Notes: a model not told the origin generated them from the letters alone. 64,000 nt of DNA from Morinoia aosen (GCA_030386875.1 CM059559.1:66230392-66294391); one strand, 5' to 3'. Numbered from the stretch's first letter, positions 32,745 through 42,561 are shown. Numbers and translations are program-made.

Positions 32745-33644
32745 GGACCACTCCAATATTATCACTCGAAATTGAAAGTAACATCCCTCCTCTGAAATTC
32801 CGTAGGATGTTGACGCTAATGAAGTTTTATTGCAGACTTAAAGAACTTCCATGTAACTTAGCCACAACTAGAGAAATACTTCCCCAATTTGAATGTTTGC
32901 AGAACAAGCCTTGGACTGGGCACGTCATGCTGCCACCTTTAGTAGTTAGAGCTGAAAGGCTCTTTAATATAATAAAAATTCCCAAACCTAATACTTGTTG
33001 TACCCCTATTGTTTCCCCTGTTCCTCCTTGGAAGGATACCAGTAAGATGTTACTGAGTTCATAGATGTCCCTGTAAGATATTTGTCCAGTGAAAGAGTTT
33101 ACTCAACTCATCAATATCTTCAAGATATGGTATACCCCCATTATTTGTCTGTGTACACTGATGGATCTGTACTTGTTGACCCTATTTGTTCTGCTACAGC
33201 AGCAGTAATAGTTCAAGATGTACAGAGCACCAAGATGATGAGTTGGAGATTACCTCCAGACTTCCATCTTTGCTTGTGAAATGTTTGCCTTGGTGCAGGC
33301 CACTAAATGTGTATGCTAATTATGACTCTCTTCCAGGAGCAGTTATTTATACAGATTCCCTCTCAAGTATATATTCTCTGCAATGTAGATGAAATGTGAA
33401 CTACATTCATTTAGTGTATGAAGTGCAGAAGTATACTGAACATATAAGCATGAAGTTCTCAATCTGTATTCAGTATATTCCAGGACATAAGGACCTTGAG
33501 GGAAACGAGTTGGCAGACCTGGCAGCCAAGGCCGCTCATCAGCAGGAGGTAACACCCAACATACACATTGCAACAACTGATAAGGTGAGAGAAATTAAAC
33601 TATCTATTAAGAAAGAGTGGAAAAAACGTGGCTGCATGATGTGA
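32745..33644 (+). pseudogene. I-clade LINE, RT end and RNase H
   Basis: From 32745 the RT C-terminal region resumes (TPILSLEIESNIPP, MKFYCRLKELPC). RNase H follows: SVYTDGS (33160), CEMFALVQA after a frameshift near 33275, VIYTDSLSSIYS (33340) and IQYIPGHKDLEGNELADLAAK (33472-33530). All catalytic acids survive. Breaks lie near 33065, 33275 and 33390. RNase H would remove the RNA strand of the hybrid during LINE integration. Its wording matches the RT half at 28.9-30.3 kb, which supports a single interrupted element. Confidence 0.82.
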
Positions 33645-33724
33645 ATACCTTAAAAAAAGGAAAGTTTCTACTCAAAATTAGGGATGACATTGGTTTTTGA
33701 CCCTGGTCTCACCACTGGTCTAGA

Positions 33725-34036
33725 GTGGTAGAAACCACAATGGCTCGTTTGAGAACTGGCCATGTAGGATTAAACCAACATCTGTACAGGTTTGAACTTG
33801 CAACAACAGATAAATGCACTTGCGGAAGTATAGATAGTGTTGAACACTTTTTACTCCAATGTCCACTGTACTCACTGGCTAGAGTTAATATGTATTCAGA
33901 ACTAAGTGATGCCAAAATCCCCTGCACGGTTAAAAATCTGTTAGGGGGAGGCAATCATGATACCAAAATGCAACAATTTATTCTTACTGTTGTAGCAACC
34001 TTTCTGGTATCAACAGGTAGACTGGGAATTCTATAA
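33725..34036 (+). pseudogene. I-clade LINE C-terminus (Cys/His motif)
   Basis: MARLRTGHVGLNQHLYRF, then CTCGSIDSVEHFLLQCPLY, is the conserved C-terminal CCHC-type end of I-like LINEs, closing at a stop at 34036. A short 3' region follows up to about 34100. The frame is shifted relative to the RNase H piece near 33645-33720. Confidence 0.8.
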
Positions 34037-34283
34037 ATAGTGACTTACTACTAACATTAAATAATACATTAAAAGCTATGTCCTGAAAGGGGGAAGAACA
34101 CTTTGTTGAATAGAGTGTCTTTATTTGCATAAGGTCTGTAAATGCAACTACTGTACAAGGGGCTCTATGAACAAAGAGTGAACATGCCTTCAATAAGCAG
34201 CAGAGAACATCACTAATTTTGCCTCTTGTAGACATGCACTCCAGTAGAGGTAGTGTAACGTAAAGAGTAGGGAGTATGCATGT

Positions 34284-34584
34284 TGTTGGCTTACCTTTAC
34301 CGTTGCTGCGTGCCTTCACGTTAACAGCAACCGCAAAAAAGCTGCCTCAGCTGTTTCACCTTCCTGCTCTCCCAAAAGAACGGAAGCGATGCACTTGCTG
34401 GCCTTACACAGGTACCGATCGCAGCGAAGATAACACGAACGAAGGACGAAAGCACGCGCGTCTGCACTCAACCACTGCCATACTCAGACTGCCCAGGCAG
34501 CGCAGCAGCCACCCGAGGCGGTTGCGGCAGGGTACGACAACCGGACCGCCCACGTAACTCGTAGGCGGCGACAAAAACCCAACA
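34284..34584 (-). repeat. 3' LTR of the Gypsy-like element
   Basis: 301 bp, TGTTGGCTTACC to AACCCAACA on the plus strand. It matches 39428-39747 except for scattered substitutions and a short insertion (TGCCGCAGAGTACAACA) in the other copy. Confidence 0.9.
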
Positions 34585-34600
34585 TCTCCCCCAGTTTCTC
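34585..34600 (-). promoter_or_regulatory. Polypurine tract of the Gypsy-like element
   Basis: Minus-strand GAGAAACTGGGGGAGA abuts the TG of the 3' LTR, exactly where plus-strand DNA synthesis is primed. Confidence 0.8.
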
Positions 34601-34623
34601 AGGAAACCCACGTGGCGGGGTGC

Positions 34624-35670
34624 CTAGCACTCGTACTCGTCTAGGTACGAGAGACGCCGTCGCTCACTGCGTGACCGCCTCAATGACGCAGGCTCCCCCT
34701 GTTGCTGCTCCGCATCTCTGTCGATAGCGGCGGGCTCCTCGCCCTCTTCTTCAGGGGAGTCTTCACTCGACGCGTTATCTGCCGCCGGCACCACTGGCGC
34801 CGCTTTTAGTGCGTCAATAACCACTCTCTCGGGCAACGCAAGAGGAGCTGCACCGCCGCCGCCACCTCCACCGAAGCTCACTGCTTCGGGCTCCGCGGCG
34901 CCATCAACGCCCCTATGGTTCTCGGGAACACGGCCCCGTTCACCACCAATCCGCCGTCTCCTGACGTCGCGCACATGCCTAGGCATGCCGTCTACGCAGA
35001 CTACGTACTTAGACACGACGCTGGTGACCTCACCAGACGTCCACTGCTTCGTGCATGAAGGCAGTGGGGGTTTCACCCACGCCTCATCACCAACAGCAAA
35101 ATTGTTGTTCGCGCAGCCATCACTCACCCGACGATTGATATCGAATGGCACTCGCCAGCGATATCGAAATATACCGCTCGAAAGGACTGAGCCAGCCTCA
35201 GTGTCCTTCCGGGGTGTCACATTGTACCAAAATGTAGCCTCTTCAGGAGTGATACCTCCCCTGGCGGCGATCCTCTTGATCGTCCGGTGATTTTTCTCAA
35301 CGATCCCGTTGCCGCTCGGGGCGTAGGCGGCACGGAATCGCAGTGAAATCCCCCACGCATCAGCGAACTACTCCACAGTCGCTGATCGGAACGCCGTAGA
35401 ATTGTACAGTAACAACTTGTCACACGGCTCTCGCTCAATTACGACCTCACGCAAATGAGCGACGATGCTCACTGCAGACTCATTCAGCAGCCGTCGCCAG
35501 ATGGCGAACCGCGAGGGTCCACAGTCAGCCATGGACAAGTAGAGCTTGTTGCCACAATGGGTTACGTCAACCGCAACCCGGCGCCACAGACAGACCCCCT
35601 CGCTCCACGAGATTTTCCTCCCGCAGCGCAGGATCGATCCGCTGGCAGGACTCGCATCCAGCCAGCTCAC
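34624..35670 (-). pseudogene. Gypsy-like integrase core and C-terminal tail
   Basis: One frame runs from about 35670 to a stop at 34624, broken by a single TAG at 35368-35370. Integrase core: VAVDVTHCGNKLYLSMADC has the first catalytic Asp. The expected second Asp block reads LLYNSTAF, with Asn in its place. The Glu is kept in GNGIVEKNHRTIKRI near 35300. The C-terminal part has a PFDINRRVSD segment and a chromatin-binding-like AVGDEAWVKPP/SGEVTSVVSKYVVCVDGMPRHVRDVRRR block. A low-complexity Gly/Glu tail follows, ending YLDEYEC. Integration by this copy is unlikely because of the Asp loss and the stop. Confidence 0.8.
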
Positions 35671-36344
35671 GCTTCACCTGTTCACGCGACAGATCACTAC
35701 GGATCTGACGCGCCAAGTAGAACGTCCGATCGATGCCAAAATGATGCGGCAGATGAGCCGCCCAAATGGCATCCTCGAGACTCTCTCCAGTGGCAAGCAC
35801 GGCCGACACCTCTGCGACGGCTCCACCACCATCGCGGTAACTAAGCCACCTCTTAGGTACCCTGATCAGCTGGTCGGCCTTGTTCTCGATCGTCGAGACG
35901 AAGCGAACAGACACGACCAGACCATGCTCAGCGATCGTCTCACGGATCACCCCAAGACGTCGCTTCACGAGCATCTCCGCCGCGCCCTTCGTGCGAACAC
36001 GATTGCGACCGTTGAGTGTTGTCCATCCATGTGACGACTGTCCGGGAATCACTGGCGACCGTGAAGGTCTTAAAACCCCACGCAATTGCCAAATTGATAC
36101 CCCGCGCCACCGCCTCCAACTCGGCCACATTGATATGAAGGTGGCCGGACTCTTTTCGGAGCCAAGACGCATCCTCCACAATACGGCCCTCGACCTCAAG
36201 GGCCACACCAACTCCGAGGGAGCTGGCATCAGCCCACACGGTAACCGTACCATGCGGGTCGACACCCCCACACGCCCCCAACAGGGTCCTCCCGACGAGC
36301 TCGCGCCAACAGCTCCCCGGCCAACAAGCTGACAGAACTGTCAA
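35671..36344 (-). pseudogene. Gypsy-like RNase H and integrase zinc finger
   Basis: RNase H: TVTVWADASSLGVGVALEV (Asp), NVAELEAVARGINLA (Glu) and FTVASDSRTVVTWM (Asp) lie at about 36060-36240. After a frameshift near 36020, NKADQLIRVPKRWL closes the domain. The integrase HHCC finger follows: AHLPHHFGIDRTFYLARQI, then VKRELAGCESCQRID (35650-35770). The frame changes near 35660 into the integrase core. The catalytic acids of RNase H are kept. Confidence 0.8.
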
Positions 36345-36863
36345 CCAAGTCGTCCCAAGAGCCGCTGCATCCCAGCCGTTTCAAGAAACTGCAACATGGA
36401 CGCAGCCACCCCGCCACGGGGTAATGGCCGACTAATCGACCACACAAGGAAAACGGCCCTCTTCATTAAGCCGGCATTTACCGAACCGAACTCGGAGAGA
36501 GTAGTCCCCCTCGACATCCGAAGTTGTCCATTGGAATCTTTCCGTAAGGAAATTCCCAGTAACCGGCCTCCATCCAGGCTCACAGGTTCCTTCGTCTCAA
36601 GTCCGTACCTCGCCAGATGCTCCCGGAGCTCCTGAGCACCGAGAACGGACTCACAAACCACTATATCATCGATATAGTGGTCTGTCCCTTGACGAACTCG
36701 GTCGTTCAACGACAGAACCTTGCCGAGAATCACCGTCATGATTCGGGGCGCACACGAGAGGCCAAAGCCTAATCGCGTCAAAGCGCAAGGCACACCCTTA
36801 AACTTCACGATCTGGTATCGCCACAGATCCTCGGAAACGTGGATCTGCAGGTACGCAGACTTA
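36345..36863 (-). pseudogene. Gypsy-like RT, C-terminal half
   Basis: Immediately after the MITE the frame reads SAYLQIHV and EDLWRYQIVKFKGV, then RLGFGLSCAPRIMTVIL and the catalytic DHYIDDIVVCE (the YIDD pair, about 36665), with GLETKEP and LLGISL in the thumb/connection. It ends at a stop near 36341. The RT motifs in this half are intact. The conserved Asp of motif A lies on the other side of the MITE. Confidence 0.82.
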
Positions 36864-37404
36864 AGGCCCCCTCACACGTACAAATATGTTGGCAGACAAT
36901 CTGAACTGAATTTGGTTTGTCGGTCTCAAGGCCCTTCACACGATGCAAACAACACACTGCAAACTTGACCAAGACTGGCGCACGCTTCAGTATACCAGTA
37001 GCAGCTAGGTGGAGAGTACGCACAAGAATAGCGACTCCAAACGGCGAGTTCGTACAATTGATAGGATTCGCTATAGTTGCAATGAATAAGAAATATAAGA
37101 GATGTAAAAGCTCGCTCAAAATGGGCTCAAGAATAGTTCCTAAAAAGTAGTGAACATACACATAAGAAATTGCTTATTGAAGTGCATAAGGAGGGAGACA
37201 GGCAGAGTACAGTCGTGCACCACACACGAAGGCTGGCGTGACACTGACGTGGTGTCAAGGTTTGCAGCCGGTCGCTCCGAAATTATCAAGCATATCTGAT
37301 CTGCCTCATACAGTCTGTGCCAACCTGAAATGAGCGTACAAACGAACGAATTCAGCACCAGTTCAGATATGTTTGCAGATATATTTGCGCGTGTGAGGGG
37401 GCCT
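36864..37404. mobile_element. PIF/Harbinger-type MITE (541 bp)
   Basis: The termini are AGGCCCCCTCACACG and its complement CGTGTGAGGGGGCCT, with imperfect pairing for about 45 bp (AAATAT and CTGAACTG blocks inside). The 3-bp direct repeats TTA lie at 36861-36863 and 37405-37407. A TTA/TWA duplication with G/C-rich ends is diagnostic of PIF/Harbinger. No complete transposase is encoded, so it depends on an element elsewhere. It separates the two halves of the Gypsy RT. Confidence 0.88.
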
Positions 37405-37407
37405 TTA

Positions 37408-38488
37408 TGGTCGACGACCTTAAGCTCGCCCCGCAGCTGCCGCCATTTCCGAATCTTGTCGCCACACACAGCGACCATGTCATCACCAGTATGACACTCG
37501 ACAAAGCCGTTCAACTCATGATAATCCATGACCGGACGGACTTTGTCCTTCGTTGGTTGCACGACGGCCAGCAACGGAATGACGCCCTGGATGGGGCCAT
37601 GCCACTGCCTCAACCAACCCTTCGAGATCCAACTCTGAATCTCCGCGTCATAGCGCTCACGCACGTGAGGCGCCCGAGTACATCCGTACTCCACGATCCG
37701 AGTCTGCAACCCCTCGGGCGGCTTCTCGGACCACCGCCAACTGACGGTCCACCGACCGTCAGCGAACCAAGCTACAAAGTCAGGGTCGACAATCTTGATC
37801 GGCGCTGGCGCACCACTCGACTCCACCGACCCCGCCCCTGCCACCAGGCCGGCTCCCAGCTCGGCGCAGGCGAATCCATTGCTGGACCCCCTACAGTATC
37901 CAGCTGACCAGGATCTCCCCCAGTCAACTGCATACTTCGAGTCAGGACCTCTCCTGACGGTGACGCCCCCCATGTGATCGATAACATCACTCCCTAGGAG
38001 ACAGTCCACGCCAAGATTCCCCAACTCCGGCATGACGAGCGCAGTGACACCAAAGCAATGCCCCTGCAACCCGACTACCAAACGACAGTGCTTCCCCACA
38101 TGGGAAGTTCTGCCGTCCGCCGTTAGCAGCGGCCGCCACGGCCGGGGGCGTTGGCCCACCACCACCCGCGGACAAACCACCGTCCGCTCGCTCCCGGAGT
38201 CTACCAGACACCAAAAACAATGCCCATTCAAGATGGCACGAACGACTGGCAACCGACGCCCCGTCGTAACGCCAGTCGCTCCGAGCGATTCTAGATCGCC
38301 CCGCCCCAGCGACACACTCGTGCCGCTCAAGGTCCCTCTCCCCGAGGGGGCGCCGTCACCTCCTTCGGGGAGAGGAGACCTCCGGTAAGCTCGGCTTACA
38401 CAGTTTCCATTGAGGAGGACGCGTCGCCCCAACTGGCGTCCTCCGCAGAGAAACCCGACCCACCAACCGTAGGCCTACCTACCGCCGG
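37408..38488 (-). pseudogene. Gypsy-like protease and RT N-terminal half (pol start)
   Basis: The pol frame opens after a TAG near 38488, overlaps the end of gag by about 90 nt in the -1 frame and has no ATG near its beginning. Protease: FWCLVDSGSERTVVCP (DSG active site) and a flap-like LLTADG region lie near 38130-38220, with LGVDCLLGSDVIDHM at the end. RT follows: ISKGWLRQWHGPIQG, IPLLAVVQPTKDKVRPVMDY and WRQLRGELKVVD, where the motif A Asp lies directly next to the MITE. The frame stays open through the MITE to 37140 only by chance. Expression would need frameshifting from gag. Confidence 0.85.
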
Positions 38489-38690
38489 ACAGTCGCAAGC
38501 GAAATGCCCGACCTCTCCACACGCAAAGCATGTCAACTTCCTTTTTGGAGCTTTCGCGACCCCCCTACCAGCAGGCGCTGCAACGCCTTGCTTCCGAGGG
38601 CAAACCCTCACGCGATGTGCACCGCCACAGCGGTAGCAAGCACCCTTGCCACCACTGCCCTGCTTCCGGAAGCAGCAAGGTCTGCCCCGA
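38396..38690 (-). pseudogene. Gypsy-like nucleocapsid (two zinc knuckles)
   Basis: CYRCGGAHRVRVC and CFACGEVGHFACDC are two CCHC knuckles, separated by a basic linker ending KAPKRKLT. They lie in a frame different from the capsid ORF, which stops at 38608, so one base has been lost or gained near 38690-38720. The C-terminal residues to the TAA at 38396 overlap the pol frame and contain the candidate frameshift site. It would bind genomic RNA. Confidence 0.82.
38414..38456 (-). promoter_or_regulatory. Candidate -1 ribosomal frameshift signal (gag/pol)
   Basis: On the minus strand, in the gag frame, the heptamer G GGT TTC (38456-38450) fits the X XXY YYZ rule. A 5-nt spacer TCTGC follows, then a perfect 9-bp stem GGAGGACGC (38444-38436) with GCGTCCTCC (38422-38414) and a 13-nt loop. 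After a -1 slip, reading enters exactly the open pol frame. The gag stop TAA lies downstream at 38396-38398. Confidence 0.72.
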
Positions 38691-39381
38691 GCCTGGCCCC
38701 CTGGCTTCGCCCGGCTACAGCCCTCTGTGCGGCCATTCTCTCCCGCACTTTCGACACCACAGCATCGAACGGCGCAGTATACGCGTCCTCACGCGAAACT
38801 GCCCAAGTATACAGAGTAGTGGGGAGACCCTCGTAGGACTTGACTCTAAAAATCAAATCCTTCTTAGTCGACCCCACTCTCCCACCCAGACGCGCCAAGT
38901 CATCCAGGTACACGTCCACCGACTCCCCGGCTGCAAGCCGACGGTCGGTGAACCGCCTATACGCCTCCTGCATAGGCAACGCAAATAGCGAGGCCAGCGT
39001 AGACCGAACTACCTGCCACTGAGCAGCATCACCGACAGTCATGGAGCGAAACACTCGAGCGGCGTTGCCGTCGAGCATGAACCCGATGACGTCGGTCGGA
39101 GCTACGCGCTCCAGCTGGCAGAGCCTCTCCAGGTTCTCCAGCCACTCCAGCGTGTCGACCGATCCATCGCCGGTCAACTTAGGCAGCTGCCTAGAAAACC
39201 GGTCAAGGATCGGGCCACGCGCCTGAGTCAGGATATTAGCCAACAGGCTAACATCCACAAGCACTCCCGACGTGCTCCCCGCCGGCGGCACTGGCGATCC
39301 CGCATCGCCAGCTCCGGCTGCCGCAGCCTTCTCCGCTGCGTCAGCTACCTCAGCTGACGCAGCCTTTCCAGCCGCCGCCAT
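38608..39381 (-). pseudogene. Gypsy-like gag, matrix/capsid part
   Basis: Starts at the first in-frame ATG (39381; MAAAGKAASA), about 45 nt from the 5' LTR, so the leader is very short. An Ala-rich N-terminus is followed by a retrotransposon-gag (capsid-like) helical region: LPKLTGDGSVDTLEWLENLE, DVIGFMLDGNAARVF, AQWQVVRSTLASLFALP, YRRFTDRRLAAGESVDVYL and DLIFRVKSYEGLP. This wording is usual for Gypsy gag. The frame leaves the zinc knuckles behind and ends at 38608. A frameshift mutation just upstream of the first knuckle explains that. Confidence 0.82.
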
Positions 39382-39427
39382 CTTGCTACCCACAAGATGG
39401 CTACCACAGCCAAAAGCCTAGATGGCT

Positions 39428-39747
39428 TGTTGGCTTACCTCTACCGTTGCTGCGTGCCTTCACGTTAACAGCAACCGCAAAACAGCTGCCTCAGCTGTTT
39501 CACATTCCTGTTCTCCCAAAAAAACAGAAGCGAGGCACTTGCCGGCTTTACACAAGTACCGATCGCAGCGAAGATAACACGAACGAAGGACGAAAGCACG
39601 CACGTCTGCACTCAACCAGTGCCATACTCAGACTGCCCAGGCAGCGCAGCAGCCACATGAGGCGGTTGCGGCAGGGTACGACAACTGCCGCAGAGTACAA
39701 CAACCGGACAGCCCACGTAACTCGTGGCTGGCGAAAAAAAACCCTCA
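39428..39747 (-). repeat. 5' LTR of the Gypsy-like element
   Basis: 320 bp; ends TGTTGG and CCCTCA on the plus strand and is followed by the CATGT duplication. It carries 17 extra bases compared with the 3' LTR. I saw no convincing primer-binding site next to it. Confidence 0.88.
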
Positions 39748-39773
39748 CATGTCTAAACCCTTAAGCTATAAAG

Positions 39774-40365
39774 TTTCGAGATTCCAGTCATTGCTCGAAC
39801 GCTGAGGTCCTTTGCGGACTTTATAAGGCACAAAAAGGCCTTCCGCAATAAAGGGCAAAGGCTGTGCTCCTTCTATTCAGCCTAAAATTAATAACGCTGA
39901 TAATTTTACGACTAAGCGGAGCAATGGCGGGGGTTCCTCACGTCTACGGCGACAAATGTAAATTTAAATACTAAAACGTTCGTCTGATCTTCTTGTTCGA
40001 GTCCTAAGCCTTCGCGACGGATTCGAGCAAGCTAAGGAGCGTGGCGACAGAAGTCGGCCACCTCAGATTGAAACCAGCCGTGAACGCGAACGCACCTTCT
40101 TCTCGTGTGCTCCGCGGGACTCGGCATTCTGCCCTCGCTACCAGGGACTTCTTGGGTCCTTGACAGCCGGCTACAGTGAAGAGTGTTCGCCTGAACATTG
40201 TTTTTGAAGATCTTCAGGTGAGACTCCCGCTAATGACGCTCCGCTTGTCCTTAATTATCTTGAATTTCAGCGTTACCGGCCCCAGATGGGTTCCCGGTAA
40301 ATTTGTGTGCCGTAAGGCCCGTTAATTCGGGGAGTTGAGTCCACTTGTTAAGGTGGCTGCGCACA
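39774..40365 (+). repeat. 5' LTR of BEL-A
   Basis: Starts TTTCGAGATTCC (the expected TG is mutated to TT) and ends GCTGCGCACA. It matches the LTRs at 63231-63822 and, inverted, at 53390-53980 and 60473-61063. It has a TATA-like TTTATAAGG near 39818 and an AATAAA near 39848. A GT-AG stretch of 53 nt (about 40212-40270, CAG then GTGAGACT to TTTCAG) is kept in all copies. Confidence 0.88.
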
Positions 40366-41100
40366 AATTTTTATTCGAAAACAATTTTCCTTTAAAATCT
40401 CAACTCTCATTTTCGAAATTTCTATTCGAAAGATAATGTCTTACAATTTTTCTTCATAAAGAGATACCTCTTAAAGAACTAAAATGTTCTAAGCCGTGCT
40501 GCTTTTGCGCAGTTTTGCCTAAACGGTAATTAAGCCGGCTGGGTCTCAGCGCCATCTAGTTAATGGTAGAGCTTGGCTGGAATTCGGCTGGTTAAATCCT
40601 GGTATCTATCTATTCTCATCTTGAATTCTTCTTCTTTTCTTTTCAAAAAAATAAGAGGAAATTTATTGTGTCAATTTTTAATTGCGTCTTAGCGCCGCTG
40701 TCCGGTGTAGCGGGGGCCGATTTTCAGTCTCCTAAGGTGTAAGTCGAGTGCAACCTGTGTTGTATTTTAGGCGAGGTGCCTTGTTGTCTTGCTTAAGAAC
40801 CTTACGTTTTTTACAGGTTCTGGCCTTTTTGAACCTCGTCTAACTTTTATTAGGTTCTCTCATTTATATATGAAAATATTCTTTAACTCAATTTGAGTGT
40901 AAACTTTCAAAATAGAAATGTTGTGAAAGTAAAAGTAAGTGGTGGGGAAAATGTACCTTTTTTGTGTCTTTCTTCTCCATTATTAATTTTCCATGTCTTT
41001 TGTTGGGATATAACTTGTTCACTTTAAAAGTGTAGACGTGACTCTAGTTAGCTGAACTTTTTTCTAATAAGCCTTGAAATAGAAATTTGATTATTTAATT
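40366..41100 (+). other. BEL-A leader
   Basis: Untranslated region between LTR and gag; the leader of BEL-C (59741-60472) matches it. In BEL-C it contains TTGGCGCCGCTGTCTGG at 60148-60132 (minus strand), which looks like a primer-binding site but lies about 325 nt from the LTR end. The BEL-A version near 40690 is mutated. A roughly 90-nt T-rich run precedes it. No coding frame. Confidence 0.6.
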
Positions 41101-42533
41101 ATGGAATCGGAAAAGTGTACTGCCTTAGCCTTAAGAATTAAATTGCGGGGCATAAAGCGTATCATTACATCTCTTAAAAAAAGCTCTTTCTCCTAACTGT
41201 GATCCGGCCTTTCTTATTGAAGCTGTTTCTCAATTAAGTGGGCTGTTACAGTCCTTTCGAATTCTGTCCGCTACTATTCCTTCAGATGTTGCTGAGGTTT
41301 CTGAGGAGGAGCTGGTTAGGAGGTACTGCCTTAGCCTTAAGAATTAAATTGCGGGGCATAAAGCGTATCATTACATCTCTTAAAAAAAAGCTCTTACTCC
41401 TAACTGTGATCCGGCCTTTCTTATTGAAGCTGTTCCTCAATTAAGTGGGCTGTTACAGTCCTTTCGAATTCTGTCCGCTACTATTCCTTCAGATGTTGCT
41501 GAGGTTTCTGAGGAGGAGCTGGTTAGGAGGTCGGAGTATGAGGTTCAGATCATAGAACTTATTGTAGAACTTAAAAAACTCATTTCCACTTCCCGGTGCT
41601 AAACTCTAGTGCTACCGGTGAACCTTCTGTGTCTAAGGTTTCTTCTTCTGATGTTCCTTTGAATATCTTTCAACTTCCTTCACTTTCAAGAGTCTTTTTC
41701 TAATGCCCTTCAGGCTTATCCCAACATGAGCGAGAAACAGAAATTTATCTTCCTCAAAAATCAGCTTCAAGGAAGAGCTCTCAGTCTTATAGAGGGACTT
41801 CCTAAAAAAGAAACTAGTTTTCTATCTGCTTGGGCATTGCTTAAGCAAGATTTTCTTAACGCTGATAAAATAATCTCATTAGCTCTTGATGATTTCCTGA
41901 GCTGTCCCAGTGTACAGTCTATCTGAAAAAAAAATTCTTTCCTCTCTAGGGTTAAATTTCGCCTTCTTGAGCTTTCCAAGTTGGGCTTGGATTTCTCTAA
42001 AGAGAAGTAGGGTAACCTACTGTTTTCTGCTGTAATTAAAACTAAACTTCCTGAATTTTTCCTGTTGGAACTCCTTCGCTATTTTAAAGCGAGTTTCTTT
42101 TCCTTGGAGATGTTTGAGAATGCTCACAAAGTGCTTTCTCTTCTCGAAACCAAAAATAAATCCAAACCGTCTCATGTATTCCGTAGTAAGGAAACAGAAC
42201 TGGTGACCCGGACTGAGGTGAGGGACAAAACGCCACATTTACCTAAACCTAATAAGTCGCCCGATGTTAATTAAGGTATGTCGCTTCTGTAACCAGACTA
42301 ACCACGCTTTGTTTGCATGCAGGCGATATAATTCGCACGAAAAGCGTGTGAAACGGGCTGGTGAATTAAAATTATGTTCTACCTGCCTAAGTAGTAAGCA
42401 TTTGTCTAGTGCGTGTTGCTCCAAAGTTAAGGGTCTCCCGTTCTTGTGCTCTTTGTGTAAAGCTAACAATCATGTTAGCCCTTTGTGTCCTAAATTTATT
42501 GAATCCAGTGCCTTTGTTGCAACCTCCTCATGA
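41101..42533 (+). pseudogene. BEL-A gag with zinc-finger region
   Basis: Starts at ATG 41101 (MESEKCTALAL). A 206/207-bp tandem duplication (41118-41323 and 41324-41530) and several frameshifts damage the N-terminal half. The better-kept parts are MSEKQKFIFLKNQLQGRAL (41726), a DUF1759-like segment, and the Cys/His array CRFCNQTNHALFACRR, CSTCLSSKHLSSAC and CSLCKANNHVSPLCPKF (42270-42505). Gag ends at TGA 42531-42533, in the same frame as pol. It would form the particle and bind RNA. BEL-C carries the undisturbed N-terminus for comparison. Confidence 0.8.
41118..41530 (+). repeat. 206-bp tandem duplication inside BEL-A gag
   Basis: The two copies run from TACTGCCTTAGCC to GTTAGGAGG and differ by one A in an A-run and a few substitutions. 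BEL-C has the single-copy version, so the duplication arose in BEL-A. Confidence 0.9.
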
Positions 42534-42561
42534 CGGTTAAAGGCACGTCTAAGGATGTGCC
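42531..42561 (+). promoter_or_regulatory. Candidate stop-readthrough signal at gag-pol junction (BEL-A)
   Basis: TGA (42531-42533) is followed by CGG, giving the readthrough-prone UGA-CGG context. An 8-nt spacer CGGTTAAA leads to a 7-bp stem GGCACGT (42542-42548) with ATGTGCC (42555-42561), one G-U pair, and the loop CTAAGG. Gag and pol are in the same frame. The same arrangement is in BEL-C at 58465-58435. Confidence 0.62.

Larger units (their letters stand above)
25600..34100 (+). mobile_element. I-clade LINE with RNase H, interrupted by 2.5 kb of foreign DNA
   Basis: In order: gag-like ORF1 with zinc knuckles, endonuclease, RT, [insertion 30259-32744], RNase H and a Cys/His C-terminus. 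The two halves meet in the same frame when the insertion is ignored. The 5' limit (about 25600) and 3' limit (about 34100) are approximate, and I found no target duplication. Multiple frameshifts make it non-functional. Confidence 0.8.
34284..39747 (-). mobile_element. Gypsy-like LTR retrotransposon with Harbinger MITE inside
   Basis: Both ends are set by LTRs (34284-34584 and 39428-39747) beginning TGTTGG and ending CA, and by identical 5-bp duplications CATGT at 34279-34283 and 39748-39752. The internal order on the minus strand is gag, zinc knuckles, protease, RT, RNase H, integrase, which is the Ty3/Gypsy order. Frameshifts, one TAG and a MITE in the RT make it dead. Compared with its AT-rich surroundings it is strikingly GC-rich. 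Confidence 0.9.

Noticed and set aside
36805..37161. Minus-strand ORF inside the Harbinger MITE as a transposase remnant
   Set aside because: No DDE or Myb-like motif; it runs across the MITE end into Gypsy sequence, so it is fortuitous.
39381..39427. Primer-binding site of the Gypsy-like element
   Set aside because: The sequence after the LTR lacks the usual TGG start, and I could not match a tRNA end from memory.
40004..40198. Antisense 64-codon ORF inside the BEL LTR, also at 63461-63655
   Set aside because: In the BEL-C LTRs the frame is broken by a one-base difference, and amino-acid changes are frequent, so there is no sign of coding constraint.
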